A stretch of DNA of 64,000 nt, taken from the NCBI GenBank assembly GCA_006384855.1, contig VCJN01003362.1:1-64000 (forward strand), given 5' to 3'. Below, piece by piece: positions 36,101-47,759 of the stretch (position 1 is its first letter; each line of letters starts with the position of its first letter). Source of the DNA: Tetraselmis striata. Taxonomy: Eukaryota > Chlorophyta > Chlorodendrophyceae > Chlorodendrales > Chlorodendraceae. The position numbers and the translations under genes are program-made. The notes below the pieces were generated by a model that was given only the letters and a program-made list of their open reading frames with translations, had not been told where the DNA came from and did not search any database.

Positions 36101-36374
36101 GACACTGTCCCGGACGGACGCAGTGAACCACAGCCATTTATTTGAGCCGCCGCAATTTGGCGGTTCGACGCTCCGAGACGGCCATAAATGCCGCGCGGTC
36201 TTCAGTCCTTACAGTCTTCCATAGCATAGAGAATGGGCTACTCTCGTTGTTTAGGCAGAGGGGCGAGGGGCGAAAGCTCGTCTATCCCTCAACACTGGAC
36301 GACGAACCCGATATTACTGCGTTTGTGTGGTAGTGTGCGCCCACCAGTACTTTTAACAGGCGGCGAATTTTGGG
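33124..36374. other. 3.2-kb gene-poor region with dispersed repeats
   Basis: It holds a run of short 'gtaaggatta' repeats (about 33944-34140) and a copy of the ~200-bp element (34215-34420). GC-rich stretches with short frames on both strands occur around 34.7-35.4 kb and 35.8-36.1 kb. One plus-strand frame ending KLDLVAAAVSGTSRWKYGKQ near 36085 looks mildly protein-like but has no clear start or splice partner. No gene is called. Confidence 0.4.
34215..34420 (-). repeat. Dispersed ~200-bp non-autonomous element, copy A
   Basis: Its sequence parallels the reverse complement of 59275-59465 over its whole length, including 'gcagaatgcttcggcaattt' and 'gtttcactggtgccaatcct'. A third partial copy is at about 3655-3690. 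There is no coding capacity. The family is unknown; it may be a MITE or a solo end of a larger element. Confidence 0.6.
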
Positions 36375-38077
36375 GTGAGATCAGTGAGTCGAGCTGATGA
36401 GGAGACTCGTGCTCCGACGATTGCTACGACAATTACTACCTGTACGTTGAATCTCCTGCGTAGCGCGTTCGATGCATTCATGTGTCGCCGACGAAGCTGC
36501 CGCAGAAGGTATTGCATGCTGGCTGACAAAGCATGCCCCTGCTCGCCTCCCTCTGCTCAGGACGAGGGTCCTGCGAGCAACCAGGAGGTGCTCGAGAAGG
36601 CAGACATGCTGGAGGAGGTGCTGTCGCAGCTGGAGCTGCTCGGCCTGGTGCGCGCCAGCAGCGTCTGCAAAGCCTGGGGTGCCACCATCGCGGGCGAAGG
36701 CTCGCAGGCCCCGTGGGTGGCTCTCCTGCGCCGCATTGAGGGCTGGGAGGCGGAGGAGGGGCAGCAGCTGGACGCCTGGCTCGCGCAAGAGCGCCTGCAG
36801 TTCCCACACGCGACTGGCGACTATGAGTGGGTGTCCACCGAGCTGCTCGCGCGGGCGCTGCGCGCCCAGGAGGCTTCTGGCGAGGCGGTGCCGCGCCGCC
36901 CACCCAGCATGCTGGAGCTGATGCGCAGCCCCGCTCTGCGCACTTGGGTCGCTGCAGTTGCGCCTGCCGCCACGCCCCCCTCACCGAAAGAGACCGTCAT
37001 GACCTCGGGCCTATGGTGAGACAGTGCCATCAACAAAGCCTGCCGCTCCCACCTGAATTGCTATGATGTGTGGAGCATTGGAGGGCCTCAGTCAAGTTGC
37101 ACACATCTTATCGGGGGTGTTTGGGACGCTGAGCCAAGTTCTCCTAGATGACGGGCCGCGCAATAAAGTACAGGGTCTCTAGGACTGGGCAATGGGGCTG
37201 TGACCCTAAATTGTTAATAAGAACACTTCGGATAGAACCTGCCCGCCCTGTCAGAGGTCAGATGCGGATGATACTATAGCGGAACAGTGGCGAATCTTCT
37301 TGTAAGTTGCATGCAATCCCAACGGTTCTTAAAATTACTGCGGGGCACGTACTTAACTCATTGAATATGGGCGGTCGTGGCGCATTCATCAGAAAGATGC
37401 GTGTAGTCCTATGCGTCGCAAAAGGACTATATCTACCTTAGATGTTGCAGTGTTGCAACACTGGTGACCGGGATCGGCTCTTCGAAGCTTGGCCGAGCAG
37501 TGGGAGTTGTCCCCTCGGAGGGCATCAGCGCCCAAAGAACGGCATGCCAACCAACGCCGTGCAATGTCGGCCCGTCCTTTCACCCCACATTATCAACCGC
37601 ACAGTGCATTCTAGCAGTGCGTAGTTTGCTGAAGATGACTGCGTTGCCTTTGCTGAATGCCGCAGGCAACATGCGCAAGGCGTGGTGGAGCTGCTCCACC
37701 AGTGGGCAGCCGACATTCGCGCGGCAGAGGTCCCCTTCCCGGATAGCCCCGCCGCAGATCATGACTGCGCTTCCCTGCTGGGATCCATGCCCGGCCAGGA
37801 CTGTGCCGAGGACAGCGTGCCGGAAGGCCCCGCGGGGAGCTCGCCTGCATTTGAGGCCATCAGCGCGGAGACTGTGCTTCTGCGCGACCGCATGGATTGC
37901 TGTGGCGACACGCACGCGCAGGATGGCAATGAGGTGTGCAACAGCAGCGCGCAGAGCGAGGGGTCGACGGAGCTGCCGGCGGACAGCATCCTCTGCCAGC
38001 AGCTGGAGGAGCTCGCCATTTTCCCTGACGAGGCCTCCGGTGCGTGGCCCCACACCTGCCACTTCATTTTTAACTAG
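36375..38077 (+). CDS. F-box-like protein, two exons
   Basis: Exon 1 is 36375-37015 (the start could be a later Met, e.g. near 36519), the donor is CTATG|GTGAGA, the intron is 650 bp, the acceptor is GCCGCAG|G, and exon 2 is 37666-38077. The junction is phase 2, rebuilds a Trp codon and closes on the stop at 38077. An F-box-like helix set lies about 90 residues in: MLEEVLSQLELLGLVRASSV, then CKAWGATI, the usual 'L..L...L..A..VCK.W' pattern. F-box proteins bring substrates to SCF ubiquitin ligases through SKP1. After the F-box come WEAEEGQQLDAWLAQE and a Pro/Ala-rich linker; exon 2 is acidic with no recognised repeat, so the substrate-binding part is unknown. If the gene is not spliced it ends at 37019, 214 codons long. 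The intron holds one copy of the dispersed ~150-bp repeat. Confidence 0.65.
37215..37330 (-). repeat. Dispersed ~150-bp repeat, single copy in the F-box intron
   Basis: It carries the reverse-orientation hallmark 'cctgcccgccctgtcagaggtca' followed by 'actatagcggaacagtggcg' and 'gttgcatgcaatccca', matching the arms near 7.6 kb and 50.7 kb. No opposing arm was found in this intron. Confidence 0.6.
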
Positions 38078-38346
38078 ACATGGTTTCACTTTGTAGTAGT
38101 GATGCAGTTCATAATAATTACATGGGAGTAGACCGAGACATTGCAACTCTACTACTGCTGATTTGCGACTTCGCGACTCCGTCTCTTTGAATGCAACGAT
38201 ATATACTAGGGACTTGAAGCGGTGGGTACTCTGAGCTGTGTCTGCTGGCGTGGAAATATATTCACACCGCCTGCATTCCGTTATTAATCCGTATATGATG
38301 TGGTGGCGCAGATGGCGGGAGCGACGGTGCTGAGGAGGAGGCCGGC

Positions 38347-39604
38347 ATGGGGACCCGGACGCCGCCGCTCGACGCCGCGGCGGCTTCCCCGCGCACCACG
38401 ATGCCCTGCAACTTCATATGCACCGCGGCGGAGCTGCTGGAGGAGCAGCAACAGCGGCACGAGCGCGTGGCGGCCATGCAGGCGCCGGCCGCGCCCCGCG
38501 CAAAGCGCCGCTTCCGCCGCCCGCCCTCGGCTCGGCCCACCACCGCAGCCCTCCGCTCCGTCCGCCGCACGCTCGACTTCAACGGCGACTCCGACGGCAG
38601 CGCCATTCGCCGCCGCTGGCGACGAGTCGCCTCCTCTTGCGCCGTCGACTCCGCCAGCAGCGGCCGTCCTCACGTCTCCGGCGTCGCTCGACCAGCGCTG
38701 GTTTGCTGCGAGCTGGGACGGGCCGATGCCGGCCGTGAACAGCCCCAAGAAAAGGAGCAGCCAGGCGGCCGCGCAGCTCGCGGCCTTTGCAAGGCGCCTG
38801 AGCGTGACTCGCTTCGTCGACCTGCTGGGCAACTTGAACGCGCCGTCAGGGGGCCCGCGGCAGCCGGACATCCACAGCTTCATCCAGAAGGTGGTGGTGC
38901 AGGCGGAGGTCGGCGGGCTGGAGGCCCGCGTGCTGCAGTCGTTCGGCTGGCAGCGCAGCTCGGCGCAGTGGACAGCCGCGGCGGCACAACAGGAGCAGCG
39001 CGGCCCGCCTGCCGCTGCCGATGCTGACGGCGACGGCGAGCCGCCGCCCAGCGAGCCACTGCCGGTGTGGGCGGAAGCGGCGGGCGGCGGCAACATCATG
39101 ATCACGCAGCTGGAGCACCGGTACACCGCGCTGCTGAGCGTCAGCGTTCGGCGCACGGGCGGGCGGGCGCCGCCGCAGCCGTGGCGGGAGCTGCTGCACA
39201 TCTCCCAGCACACGGGGCGCCAGTTTAGCCCGGAGGAGACGCTGCGCCTGCGGCACGAGACGCTGACGGAGCTGCGCGCCGCGTGGGGCCTCTCCGCCCT
39301 GACCGACAAGCAGGCGGTGCGGCTCCTGGTCGCGCTGGGCGGCCGACAGCCCCTCCAGATGGCCTCCATTCTGCGCCACCTCTTCCGCACGCTCGATCCA
39401 CAGCCGTCGCGCAGCTGCGCTGCCCGCCACCGCCGCCGCGGCGCCGCGGACGAGCAGCTGGGAGGCGGCCCGTACTGCGACAGCTGCGACGGAGGGTGCT
39501 TCGAGTCGCGCATGCTGGCCAACCTACCGCGCCTCCTGTGCATGACGGACGAGTCGCTGCTGGAGGACATTGCCTGGGTGGTCACCCTGGGGCAGCAGGC
39601 CTGA
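38347..39604 (+). CDS. Unrecognised conserved-looking protein
   Basis: A long open region ends at a TGA at 39602-39604. From about 38640 the natural frame contains DQRWFAASWDGPMPAVNSPK, FIQKVVVQAEVGGLEARVLQ, NIMITQLEHRYTALLSVSV, ELRAAWGLSALTDKQAVRLL and a Cys motif YCDSCDGGCFESRML, ending EDIAWVVTLGQQA. Upstream of about 38620 the better-composed frame is a different one (MPCNFICTAAELLEEQQQRH to RSVRRTLDFNGDSDGSA), so the two parts are offset by one frame. Either a small indel or sequencing error, or an unseen short intron, lies between, or the in-frame Arg/Pro-rich N-terminus starting at 38312 is real. I do not recognise the family. Confidence 0.55.
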
Positions 39605-40280
39605 CGCGCCGTCACCCTCGTCTGCATGCTCGCAATTATTCCCACGTGACGTTGAGCCTTAGCACAGCGCCAAGCACGTCACTCTTGGACAAGCCACCCC
39701 CCCCCCCCCCCCCCCCCCGCCTTTGATTGTCGCATGTTTATATACCGTTTGCTCCGTGAATACCCGCAGCGATTCACCACTTGTTGCTATTTTTTCTTGT
39801 TTAATGATATCGTTGTACATACCATCGTCCCTCCGCATTTGTACCGGCTGCTGGAACTCTGCGGCATACACTGAGACCACGCGCCGCCAGCTAGTGGGGA
39901 CATGGCCCAGGCGGTTGGCGGTGCTACTGAGGTCGGCAGCGCCGCAGACAAAGCGACATTACATTGCCCTGCGCTTAGCGCATTGGCTGTGTCGTTGTAT
40001 CTTTAAGAAAGGATGAATGGCCATGTTGGCGCGCAACCTGCTCTTCCTGCCACAGTTTGTCCATGCTGGCGGCCCGGCAGTCATATCAACAGTGGCCGCG
40101 CATGTTATGATAGCTGCATAACATTCGATTTCGCACAGTTTCATGACAGTGTCGTTTGCAGCTGTGCGAGTAGGCATGTTAAATCTTACAACCTACGGGA
40201 TGCCATGGGATGGGATGCTAAGGATGATATAGGATGCTTGCGGCCGAGCAAAATAGCCTGAGGTCGGCATCTGCTTAATA

Positions 40281-40334
<54 letters not shown>

Positions 40335-43300
40335 CGACTTATGGTAAATCATCGGTGGTCGGAATAATCATGTATTGTAGCGCTACTTGATTTCAATGCG
40401 GCGACTAGCAACGTATTCTCTCCGTTGTAAAAGACTACATTGCAAAAGGAAGATTGTTTGTGGCATGGTATATCCAGTACCGCATCCATATATTATTTAC
40501 CATCAAGAGATGTCGTAGCAGCGCGCGCGCGATGGTAATATAAATAACAATGATAATAACGATATAGTGACACTGAATTATTTGTGGCGTGCTATAGTTG
40601 TTTATACGCCCGCCCAGCGCGCGCATATATGTATACTTCTTCACATAAGTATGGGGCTCATTACGGATTTATCGTTAGATCGAGGTAGTGCGCGCGTGCA
40701 TGCATGTTGCAAAGGCTAGGACAGCCTGGGTCAAATTCTGTGATACCGCGTTAGAGCGACCCGATAATGCCGCGTTGTAGCCGTTAACATCGACAATCTC
40801 ATTATTTATGCCAAAACAATACGTATGGCGATAGCACTGCAAAAACCAGAAATCCACGCCATTCATGCGCCATATATAATCCATGCCCATACGTAGCCAT
40901 GGGCCACACTTGGCGCTGAAGTTATAGCACATCCCCCTTGGCATGCGAACTATCGGCTATGCATGTAGGGCTTTGAAGTTAGGTTATTCAGGGTATGTAT
41001 CAAGCCCTATATATCGATTTCATTGGTTTTGTAGCCACTGTATGGCAGTAATATACTTGTTGTAATCGTTGCATGTCGAGCATGAGAGGGTTCTCGAGGC
41101 CTCGTTGCTGTAGGCTGAAGTGTAGTTGGGCACTTTATCCATGCAAATCGCAGGCTGCTGTGATATAATATCCAAACTCGGGCGGTGACGCATGAAGGCG
41201 TATGGCAAGTGAAGCGGTGGCGTGCCGTTGTAAAAACCGCTGTCGACACAATCTACAAAACGCGATCGTGCCGGGGCAAAGATCACAGTACTTAAGGCAA
41301 GTATGCGTAACCCTAAATTCGTCCTTTTTACTACAACGAGATTTGGTTCAGTTTGCTCGGATTAGGGCTCAAAAACAGAGCCAAAATCCGAGCATCGTGA
41401 TACAGTACTTTTATGCTCGCGTTTTGGCCCCCTCCCGGCTGAAACCTTTATGTAATTCATGTAGTGCATGTCCATGTGCTCATACCGCGATATCGCGGGA
41501 CAAGTGGCAGCACGATAACGGTGTGGCCTTTTTTTGTCTCGATGATGATGGAAATAACGTTGTAGAAAGGGAGGATAAAGCGTGGCATCCATGCTTATCT
41601 CTAAAGGGTATGAGTGTTTCAAAAGTATGAGTGTTTCGCGTGCAAGTACACATCCAGAACAATGCCCCGTCACATGGTGTTGCGTATTGAGAGGCATGCA
41701 CCGTAAAGTTATACGCCCATGATGTGGCCAATTGTTGGAATGCGCATCGTGTTGACATGTTCCCACCTGCTTAAAAGTTTTGGGAGAAAAGGTACCTAAA
41801 CAAGCCCGGACAGCAGCGAAATAGTGACATCTTCTCGTTCCTTTTTCGCGCAAATAATCGTCCGTTTTTTCGGAATTTTCTGAGCAATCCCCGATGAGCC
41901 GCTATGAATTTTCTGGTTAGGGGAACGTGGCAACGGTTGCTCAACGTGGCAACACTGCATTCGCGATGGTATCAATACATAGCGTACAGTGGCCCACGCT
42001 CACATGCCCCATCCAGCCTGAAATCACCCTAGCCCCTTCGCTGACATGTTCCCTAGCTCATCCATGGCCATTCCATCATCCAATGGTCTATGTGCGCACA
42101 CCGGCACGTCATGGGCACGAACCCATGTGTTCAGGGGGTACTTGAAACGCTCCATCTGGCGACATGACGGGTTGTATGGCACATGTATTTTGGCATTAGG
42201 CTTGATTAAACTCGATTGTGATGACGACTTCACATAAACGTGCAACATTCCAGAGTTTTAGGTCACAAACCCTATATGAAGTTGCCCTACTTTTTGCAAA
42301 GTCATATTCAATCAGCGAAAAGGGGGCCTCAGATTAATGTGAAACATGTAGTACGACGAGTACAAGTAGCGACTATAGTCCACGCTTTTGTCAGTTCACG
42401 ACTCCATCGCGCCGGTGACGCACCCGCTACCCTATGACGGCTACTCGGCGCATCATCCGCCGTGCTGCCGCCGCAGCAAGCTGCGCGCGTATCATGATGA
42501 TCACTTCGACTCGTATACATACTCTTATTGCGCTGCCGGTGCGGCTACGATACGCGCGTTGCCTGGTATGTTGCTGCGCGAAGCGACAACAAGCTGAGCG
42601 TGCCTTATTGCAAATGGTGACAATGCGGGCCCATTTTTCATACTGCTCCTGGCAAACAACCGTGTGCAGGGATGCCGTGCCGGGGACGATGAAGCCGATT
42701 GGCCAAGCGCCCTCTGCTAGCGGCAGTATCTGCCGCCTGCCTGGGTTGTAGGGTTTGGCTGCTTGCTCATTTTGCTACCAGATGACCTGCCGCCTGAACA
42801 GGCGCTTCCAGCGCCGAGCTGCGCACGTATGGACACCGAAAGGGGGGGGAGGGCAGATTATATTCGCGACGACTGGTTATAATTCACATATGGTTCTCTA
42901 TAGTGGTTGTGTTTTTAATTCCTCGTACCGGATACGTAGTTCATTCTGTTTGGCGGCTTCACGTTGCGCAGTGGTGTTCGCTGACGATCGCAAATGCGAG
43001 CACAAGTAGTGCGGCATTTGACGCCCATAACGCCCAGTATACTCGAATATGCTCAGCGCCGAGTATATATAGCTGCTGCCCGCGCTGCGCATGCCTGCCA
43101 GCAAGGGTGCTATGACGAGCACGGGGGCGGAAGGCGAGACGTCGTGCTTGCGTGTACGGGTTGCGAGGATGGGTAGCTCACTCATTCCACCGCTCGCGCG
43201 GTGGGCAAGTTTTCTTATGGCTACGGAGCAGCGCAGTGAGTCCGATAGGCTGCACCAACGCGCCCTCTATCTTGAAAATTCACTGACTTACTGTTGCGGT

Positions 43301-44389
43301 CATGTGATGTCAATGTGTCGCGCAGCAGAGATGACGTGCCACCATCGATGCGTGCAGTCAGCCGGAAAAGGCGCCCAGTCGGCATTCCGAGACGCGGGTG
43401 TCGTGACCACGCATCAGTTGGTAAGCACGTAGCGTGGTATAGTGGGTCGCGGCTTCGGGCGGTGCCGCTAGATCTGGCGGCTGCGTCGTAGTAAACCGGT
43501 ACAGGTAGCGCGTGTCGAACGCGTGTTTTGCTGCGCATGGTTTCGGGGCAGTCAAGTATCGGCTATATCTCCCTAGGGCAGAAAACAAGAACATCAGCAC
43601 AGCGGCTTTAGCGACTTGTTCTTAAATACCCCGTCAGTCCTCTCTGGTGTCGCCATGGCGGGGGCATGCTTTGGGGACGGCGGTAGGTTCTGAGAACTCA
43701 TGAGGATTATTACGGTGAAGCTAACAGGGTTGCTTGCGCGCCGCCCAACACATCCGCGGCCGCCGGCGCGAAGCGTGATGCGATTTTTGATTTCTGAGCA
43801 AAGATAGGCTCCAGCCGGGTTTTTGTGTATGTTGCGACATTGCTGCGTGCCAACGGCGCATGCTCTTTGGCCAGTTGGCGATTGCATGTTCCTTGTTACC
43901 GCGCGGGTAGCCCACCGCAGCTGTGATATCGCGTTGTATGTGCGGATTATTGTGGCGCATGCACTTCGCTGTGTAGCAATCTAGACTTATAAACTAAGTT
44001 GGGGGCGGCATGTGGGCCGGTGTGCGTTGCTCGGGCGCGTATATTTGTGGCTTTTGCACAAGGCGGGCTAGCGCCCGTGGAGGGGGGGGGGGGGGGACGT
44101 CGTACATCGTGGATAAATGATTTTCCAAATGCCACCCGTGTGGTTTAAATGTGCTGCCAACAGCCTTTTGCAAAATATAATTATCGTTAAGAGGCCGGGG
44201 AATGATGTATGTTATCAGTGACACAGCGAGTAGGTACTTAGATTTTGCCCACTACTTCCAAAACTAAGGGCCGGCGGGGGGGGGGGGGGGGGGGGGGGGC
44301 ATGAGCCCACGTCGACTGGCTATGCATGAGGTGTAGCTATGCTACATTAGTAGGTGGAACACAGACAGGGCTACCTGCCCGACTATTGT
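39605..44389. other. 4.8-kb gene-poor region
   Basis: It contains a C22 homopolymer (39697-39718), a TA microsatellite (40284-40331), G-tracts at about 44082-44096 and 44276-44299, and AT-rich DNA around 40.3-41.0 kb. From about 43.7 kb there are faint, diverged relatives of the 295-bp satellite that follows ('gatttctgagcaaagata' versus 'gtttcggagcaaat'). No supported gene or RNA was found. Confidence 0.4.
40284..40331. repeat. TA dinucleotide microsatellite
   Basis: About 24 uninterrupted AT/TA units, the longest pure dinucleotide run in the window, in the AT-rich gene-poor region. Confidence 0.95.
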
Positions 44390-46685
44390 TCCAGGCAGCA
44401 CATCAGCGGCGGCTACTGTGTGATTTTTGGTTCAGGAGCAAGTATGCACAACCATAATTTTGCAGCTTTGCGCCGAGATAGTGTTGAAGAGGCCGCCCCA
44501 TGCCATGCCGAGGCTGATCGATGATGCGCTTGAGGTTATCGTCACTGACACTCAGATTGCTGCTACCTTGGCCTTCAAAGGACGACTCACATGCCACCGC
44601 GGCGTAACCGGTCATATGCGAATTTATCATGAACTAGAGCCTTGAAACCATCGGTAGTCAACGCAGGTAAGTGCCATAACTACCGATGCACGAGTTGCAA
44701 CTACGGGACGCAGACAAGGCTCAAGGAGTCAAGGGTGACGTGCCCGCGCTACTGCTTCGCAATTTATGGTTTCAAGGCAGATAGACACAACCAATTACCA
44801 ATAATTTACGGCGCGCCCACGGCTGTTCAGGAACGTTCCATGCCATGCCATGCCGCGGCTGATCAGCAATGCGCTTGAGCGTCTCATCACTCATTCATGG
44901 CTCGTTGGACCTCGGGGGGGGGGGACATGCAAGCACGGGCACGCCGGCCCTATGCGGATTCAGAATGGCGTCAGGTTGGTGCCACGACTACCGATGCACG
45001 AGCTGCAGGTAGGGTAGGACGCAGATCGGGCTGAACAGTGAGCTGCCGGCACCTCAGCGGCGGCGATGCAATTGGTGGTTTCGGAGCAAACAAGCACCAC
45101 CAAGGCTTTGCGGTGCGCCCCGCGAGGAGCTGTGCGGTGCCATGCGATGTCGCGGCCGGTTGTCGACGCGACTGAGGGTCTCTTCACTTACTTTCATGGC
45201 TTTTTGGAACTCGAGGGCGACATGCAACATGGACACGCCGGCCCTATGCGGATTCAGAGTGGCGTCAGGTTGGTGCTACGACTACCGATGCACGAGCTGC
45301 AGGTAGGGTAGGGCGCAGATAGGGCTGAACAGTGAGCTGCCGGCACCTTGGCGGCGGCGATGCAATTGATGGTTTCGGAGCAAATAAACGCCACCAAAAC
45401 TTTGCGGTGCGCCCCGCGAGGAGCTGTGCGGTGCCATGCGATGCCGCGGCCGATTGTCGACGCGACTGAGGGTCTCATCACTTGCATTCATGGCTCGTTG
45501 GACCTCGGGGGCGACATGCAAGCACGGGCACGCCGGCCCTATGCGGATTCATAATGGCGTCGGGTTGGTGCTACGACTACTAATGCACGAGCAGCATGTA
45601 GGGTAGGGCGCAGATCGGGCTGAGCAGTGAGCTGCCGGCACCTCAGTGGCCGCGATGCAATTGATGGTTTCGGAGCAAACAAGCACCACCAAGGCTTTGC
45701 GGTGCGCCCCGCGAGGAGCTGTGCGGTGCCATGCGATGCCGCGGCCGGTTGTCGACGCGACTGAGGGTCTCATCACTTGCATTCATGGCTCGTTGGACCT
45801 CGGGGGCGACATGCAAGCACGGGCACGCCGGCCCTATGCGGATTCAGAATGGCGTCAGGTTGGTGCCAGGACCACCGATGCACAAGCTGCAGGTAGGGTA
45901 GGGCGCAGATCGGGCTGAGCAGTGAGCTGCCGGCACCTCAGTGGCCGCGATGCAATTGATGGTTTCGGAGCAAACAAGCACCACCAAGGCTTTGCGGTGC
46001 GCCCCGCGAGGAGCTGTGCGGTGCCATGCGATGTCGCGATCGGTTGTCGACGCGACTGAGGGTCTCATCACTTGCATTCATGGCTCGTTGGACCTCGGGG
46101 GCGACATGCAAGCACGCGCACGCCGGCCCTATGCGGATTCAGAATGGCGTCAGGTTGGTGCCAGGACCACCGATGCACGAGATGCAGGTAGGGTAGGGCG
46201 CAGATAGGGCTGAGCAGTGAGCTGCCGGCACCTCGGCGGCGGCGATGCATTGATGGTTTCGGAGCAAATAAACGCCACCAGCACTATGCGGTGCGCCCCG
46301 CGAGGAGCTGTGCGGTGCCATGCGATGTCGCGATCGGTTGTCGACGCGACTGATGGTCTCATCACTTGCATTCATGGCTCGTTGGACCTCGGGGGCGACA
46401 TGCAACCACGCGCACGCCGGCCCTATGCGGATTCAGAATGGCGTCAGGTTGGTGCCAGGACTACCGATGCACGAGATGCAGGTAGGGTAGGGCGCAGATA
46501 GGGCTGAGCAGTGAGCTGCCGGCACCTTGGCGGCGGCGATGCAATTGATGGTTTCGGAGCAAATAAACGCCACCAGGACTATGCGGTGCGCCCCGCGAGG
46601 AGCTGTGCGGTGCCATGCGATGTCGCGATCGGTTGTCGACGCGACTGATGGTCTCATCACTTGCATTCATGGCTCGTTGGACTTC
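44390..46685. repeat. ~295-bp tandem satellite array
   Basis: The phrase 'atgcaattgatggtttcgg' (or a one-base variant) recurs at 45066, 45360, 45655, 45950, 46245 and 46539, a spacing of 294-295 bp. 'gctcgttggacctcgg' marks the same period from about 44898 to 46680. At least six well-conserved units are present, with more diverged units upstream from about 44390. Each unit carries a minus-strand and a plus-strand open frame of 75-95 codons, but 295 is not a multiple of 3, so no frame runs through the array and coding is unlikely. The array ends abruptly at about 46685. Confidence 0.93.
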
Positions 46686-46761
46686 AAATAAAGGACGACA
46701 TACAGCAGGGCCACTAGCCGACCCCGTGCGGGGATCATCAAGTCGGGCCGTATTAAGACAG

Positions 46762-47013
46762 CTAGCCCGCGGTATTGCCCAGGAAGAACTTGTAGTCGGC
46801 GCTGGAGCCCCCCCCCCCTCCCCTCCCCCTTCAGGCGGCACCCCCTTTGCGGGGCGGGAGCTGCGTTCTTCGGCTCGCTCACCGCGCCGCCCGCCGAGCT
46901 CCGCCCGCGCCGGGCGGCCCCTCCGGCGGCGCGAGGCTGCCCAGCACATTCATCACCTGCCCAGGGGCGCAAACAAGGGCGGCGATCAGCAGAGGCAGAA
47001 ACAGCGCGAGCAT
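46762..47013 (-). CDS. Possible tiny membrane or secreted protein, two exons
   Basis: Exon 1 is 47013-46883, the donor is GCGCG|GTGAGC, the intron is 81 bp, the acceptor is CTCCAG|C, and exon 2 is 46801-46762. The phase-2 junction closes, giving 56 residues. It starts MLALFLPLLIAALVCAPGQV, a strong signal peptide or single transmembrane helix, and ends DYKFFLGNTAG. The frame also extends upstream through an amphipathic stretch (QIGLQISALESAVCRLQSLE), so exon 1 could be part of a longer exon beginning after an AG at about 47098. No family recognised. The intron has a C10 run on the plus strand (sense G). Confidence 0.3.
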
Positions 47014-47304
47014 ATTCCGGCTTTCAAGCGACTGCAGCCGGCAAACTGCGCTTTCCAACGCACTAATTTGCAGCCCAATCTGATAAAACGCTGAAATCTT
47101 ATGGTCTGTCAAGGTTACCCCCCTGTTCTGGTATCCCAGCCAGCCCACTCACTGTGGATGGGGGCGCATGATGGGGGCATGTAATGTGCTCTTCCACGCA
47201 AGCTCCCAGGCGCGAGGACCCCGTTGATAGGTCTCCACGTCGCGCGGACCCCGTCATCATTTTGGCTTTTCCCTTTGGATGATGGGTGACATGTGTGACA
47301 ACAT

Positions 47305-47587
47305 GCGCACAGACCCGTGCCGCAGTGGCACATCCCTTGTCCGCTTGTTTGAGCGGTCGTCTCGTACGCGAGAGGTCCGGGTATCGATTCCTGGCCGATG
47401 TATTTCGGCAAAATCGGCCCGGCGTGTCCCGGGTTTTCTCGGTTGATGCATTAGCCCTTCGGGGTTCGAATGAGGCAATGGTCTACTGGCTATGCCAGAC
47501 CTACGACTGCAGTTGGCGCGAGAGGTCAAGTGCTGGGGCGGCTTCGGCGGATATCCCGGGGCAAACTTTACTTTACTTTACTTTACC
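47305..47587 (+). mobile_element. tRNA-derived SINE-like element
   Basis: The head resembles a tRNA with an A-box-like TTGTTTGAGCGG (about 47345-47356) and a B-box-like GGTATCGATTCC (about 47380-47391), separated by a self-complementary TCTCGTACGCGAGA. A ~170-nt body follows, then a (CTTTA)4 tail at 47566-47585. This layout, a pol III promoter head, an unrelated body and a short simple-repeat tail, is that of a tRNA-derived SINE. No second full copy was noticed in this window. Confidence 0.5.
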
Positions 47588-47759
47588 CCCCAAGAAAGCA
47601 TCAATGCCGACGACCATTTCAGTACCCAAGCACAGTATCTGAGCGCATTTGGTGCTATCTGATGTCCACTGATGTTGCTTTACATCAGTAGTTAGGCACT
47701 TTACATCGAGTCTGCTCGGGGGGGGGCGCTTGAAAACCGGAATATGTACACCCCCATGT

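Noticed and set aside
36821-37036. Minus-strand frames across the F-box exon
   Set aside because: Shadows of the plus-strand F-box exon.
38284-39645. Minus-strand 453-codon frame
   Set aside because: It overlaps the better plus-strand gene and is rich in Ser/Arg/Ala as expected of a GC-rich antisense frame. Plus-strand peptides have natural hydrophobic patterning.
40284-40331. TA run as a promoter
   Set aside because: It is a simple dinucleotide microsatellite with no gene nearby in either direction.
44427-46501. Repeated 75-95 codon ORFs in the 295-bp satellite as a gene family
   Set aside because: They recur in both strands of each unit and the period shifts frame between units, so they are a property of the satellite sequence.
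47340-47400. Functional tRNA gene
   Set aside because: The A- and B-box-like sequences are present, but a clean acceptor stem and anticodon arm could not be drawn, and the sequence continues into a SINE-like body and tail.
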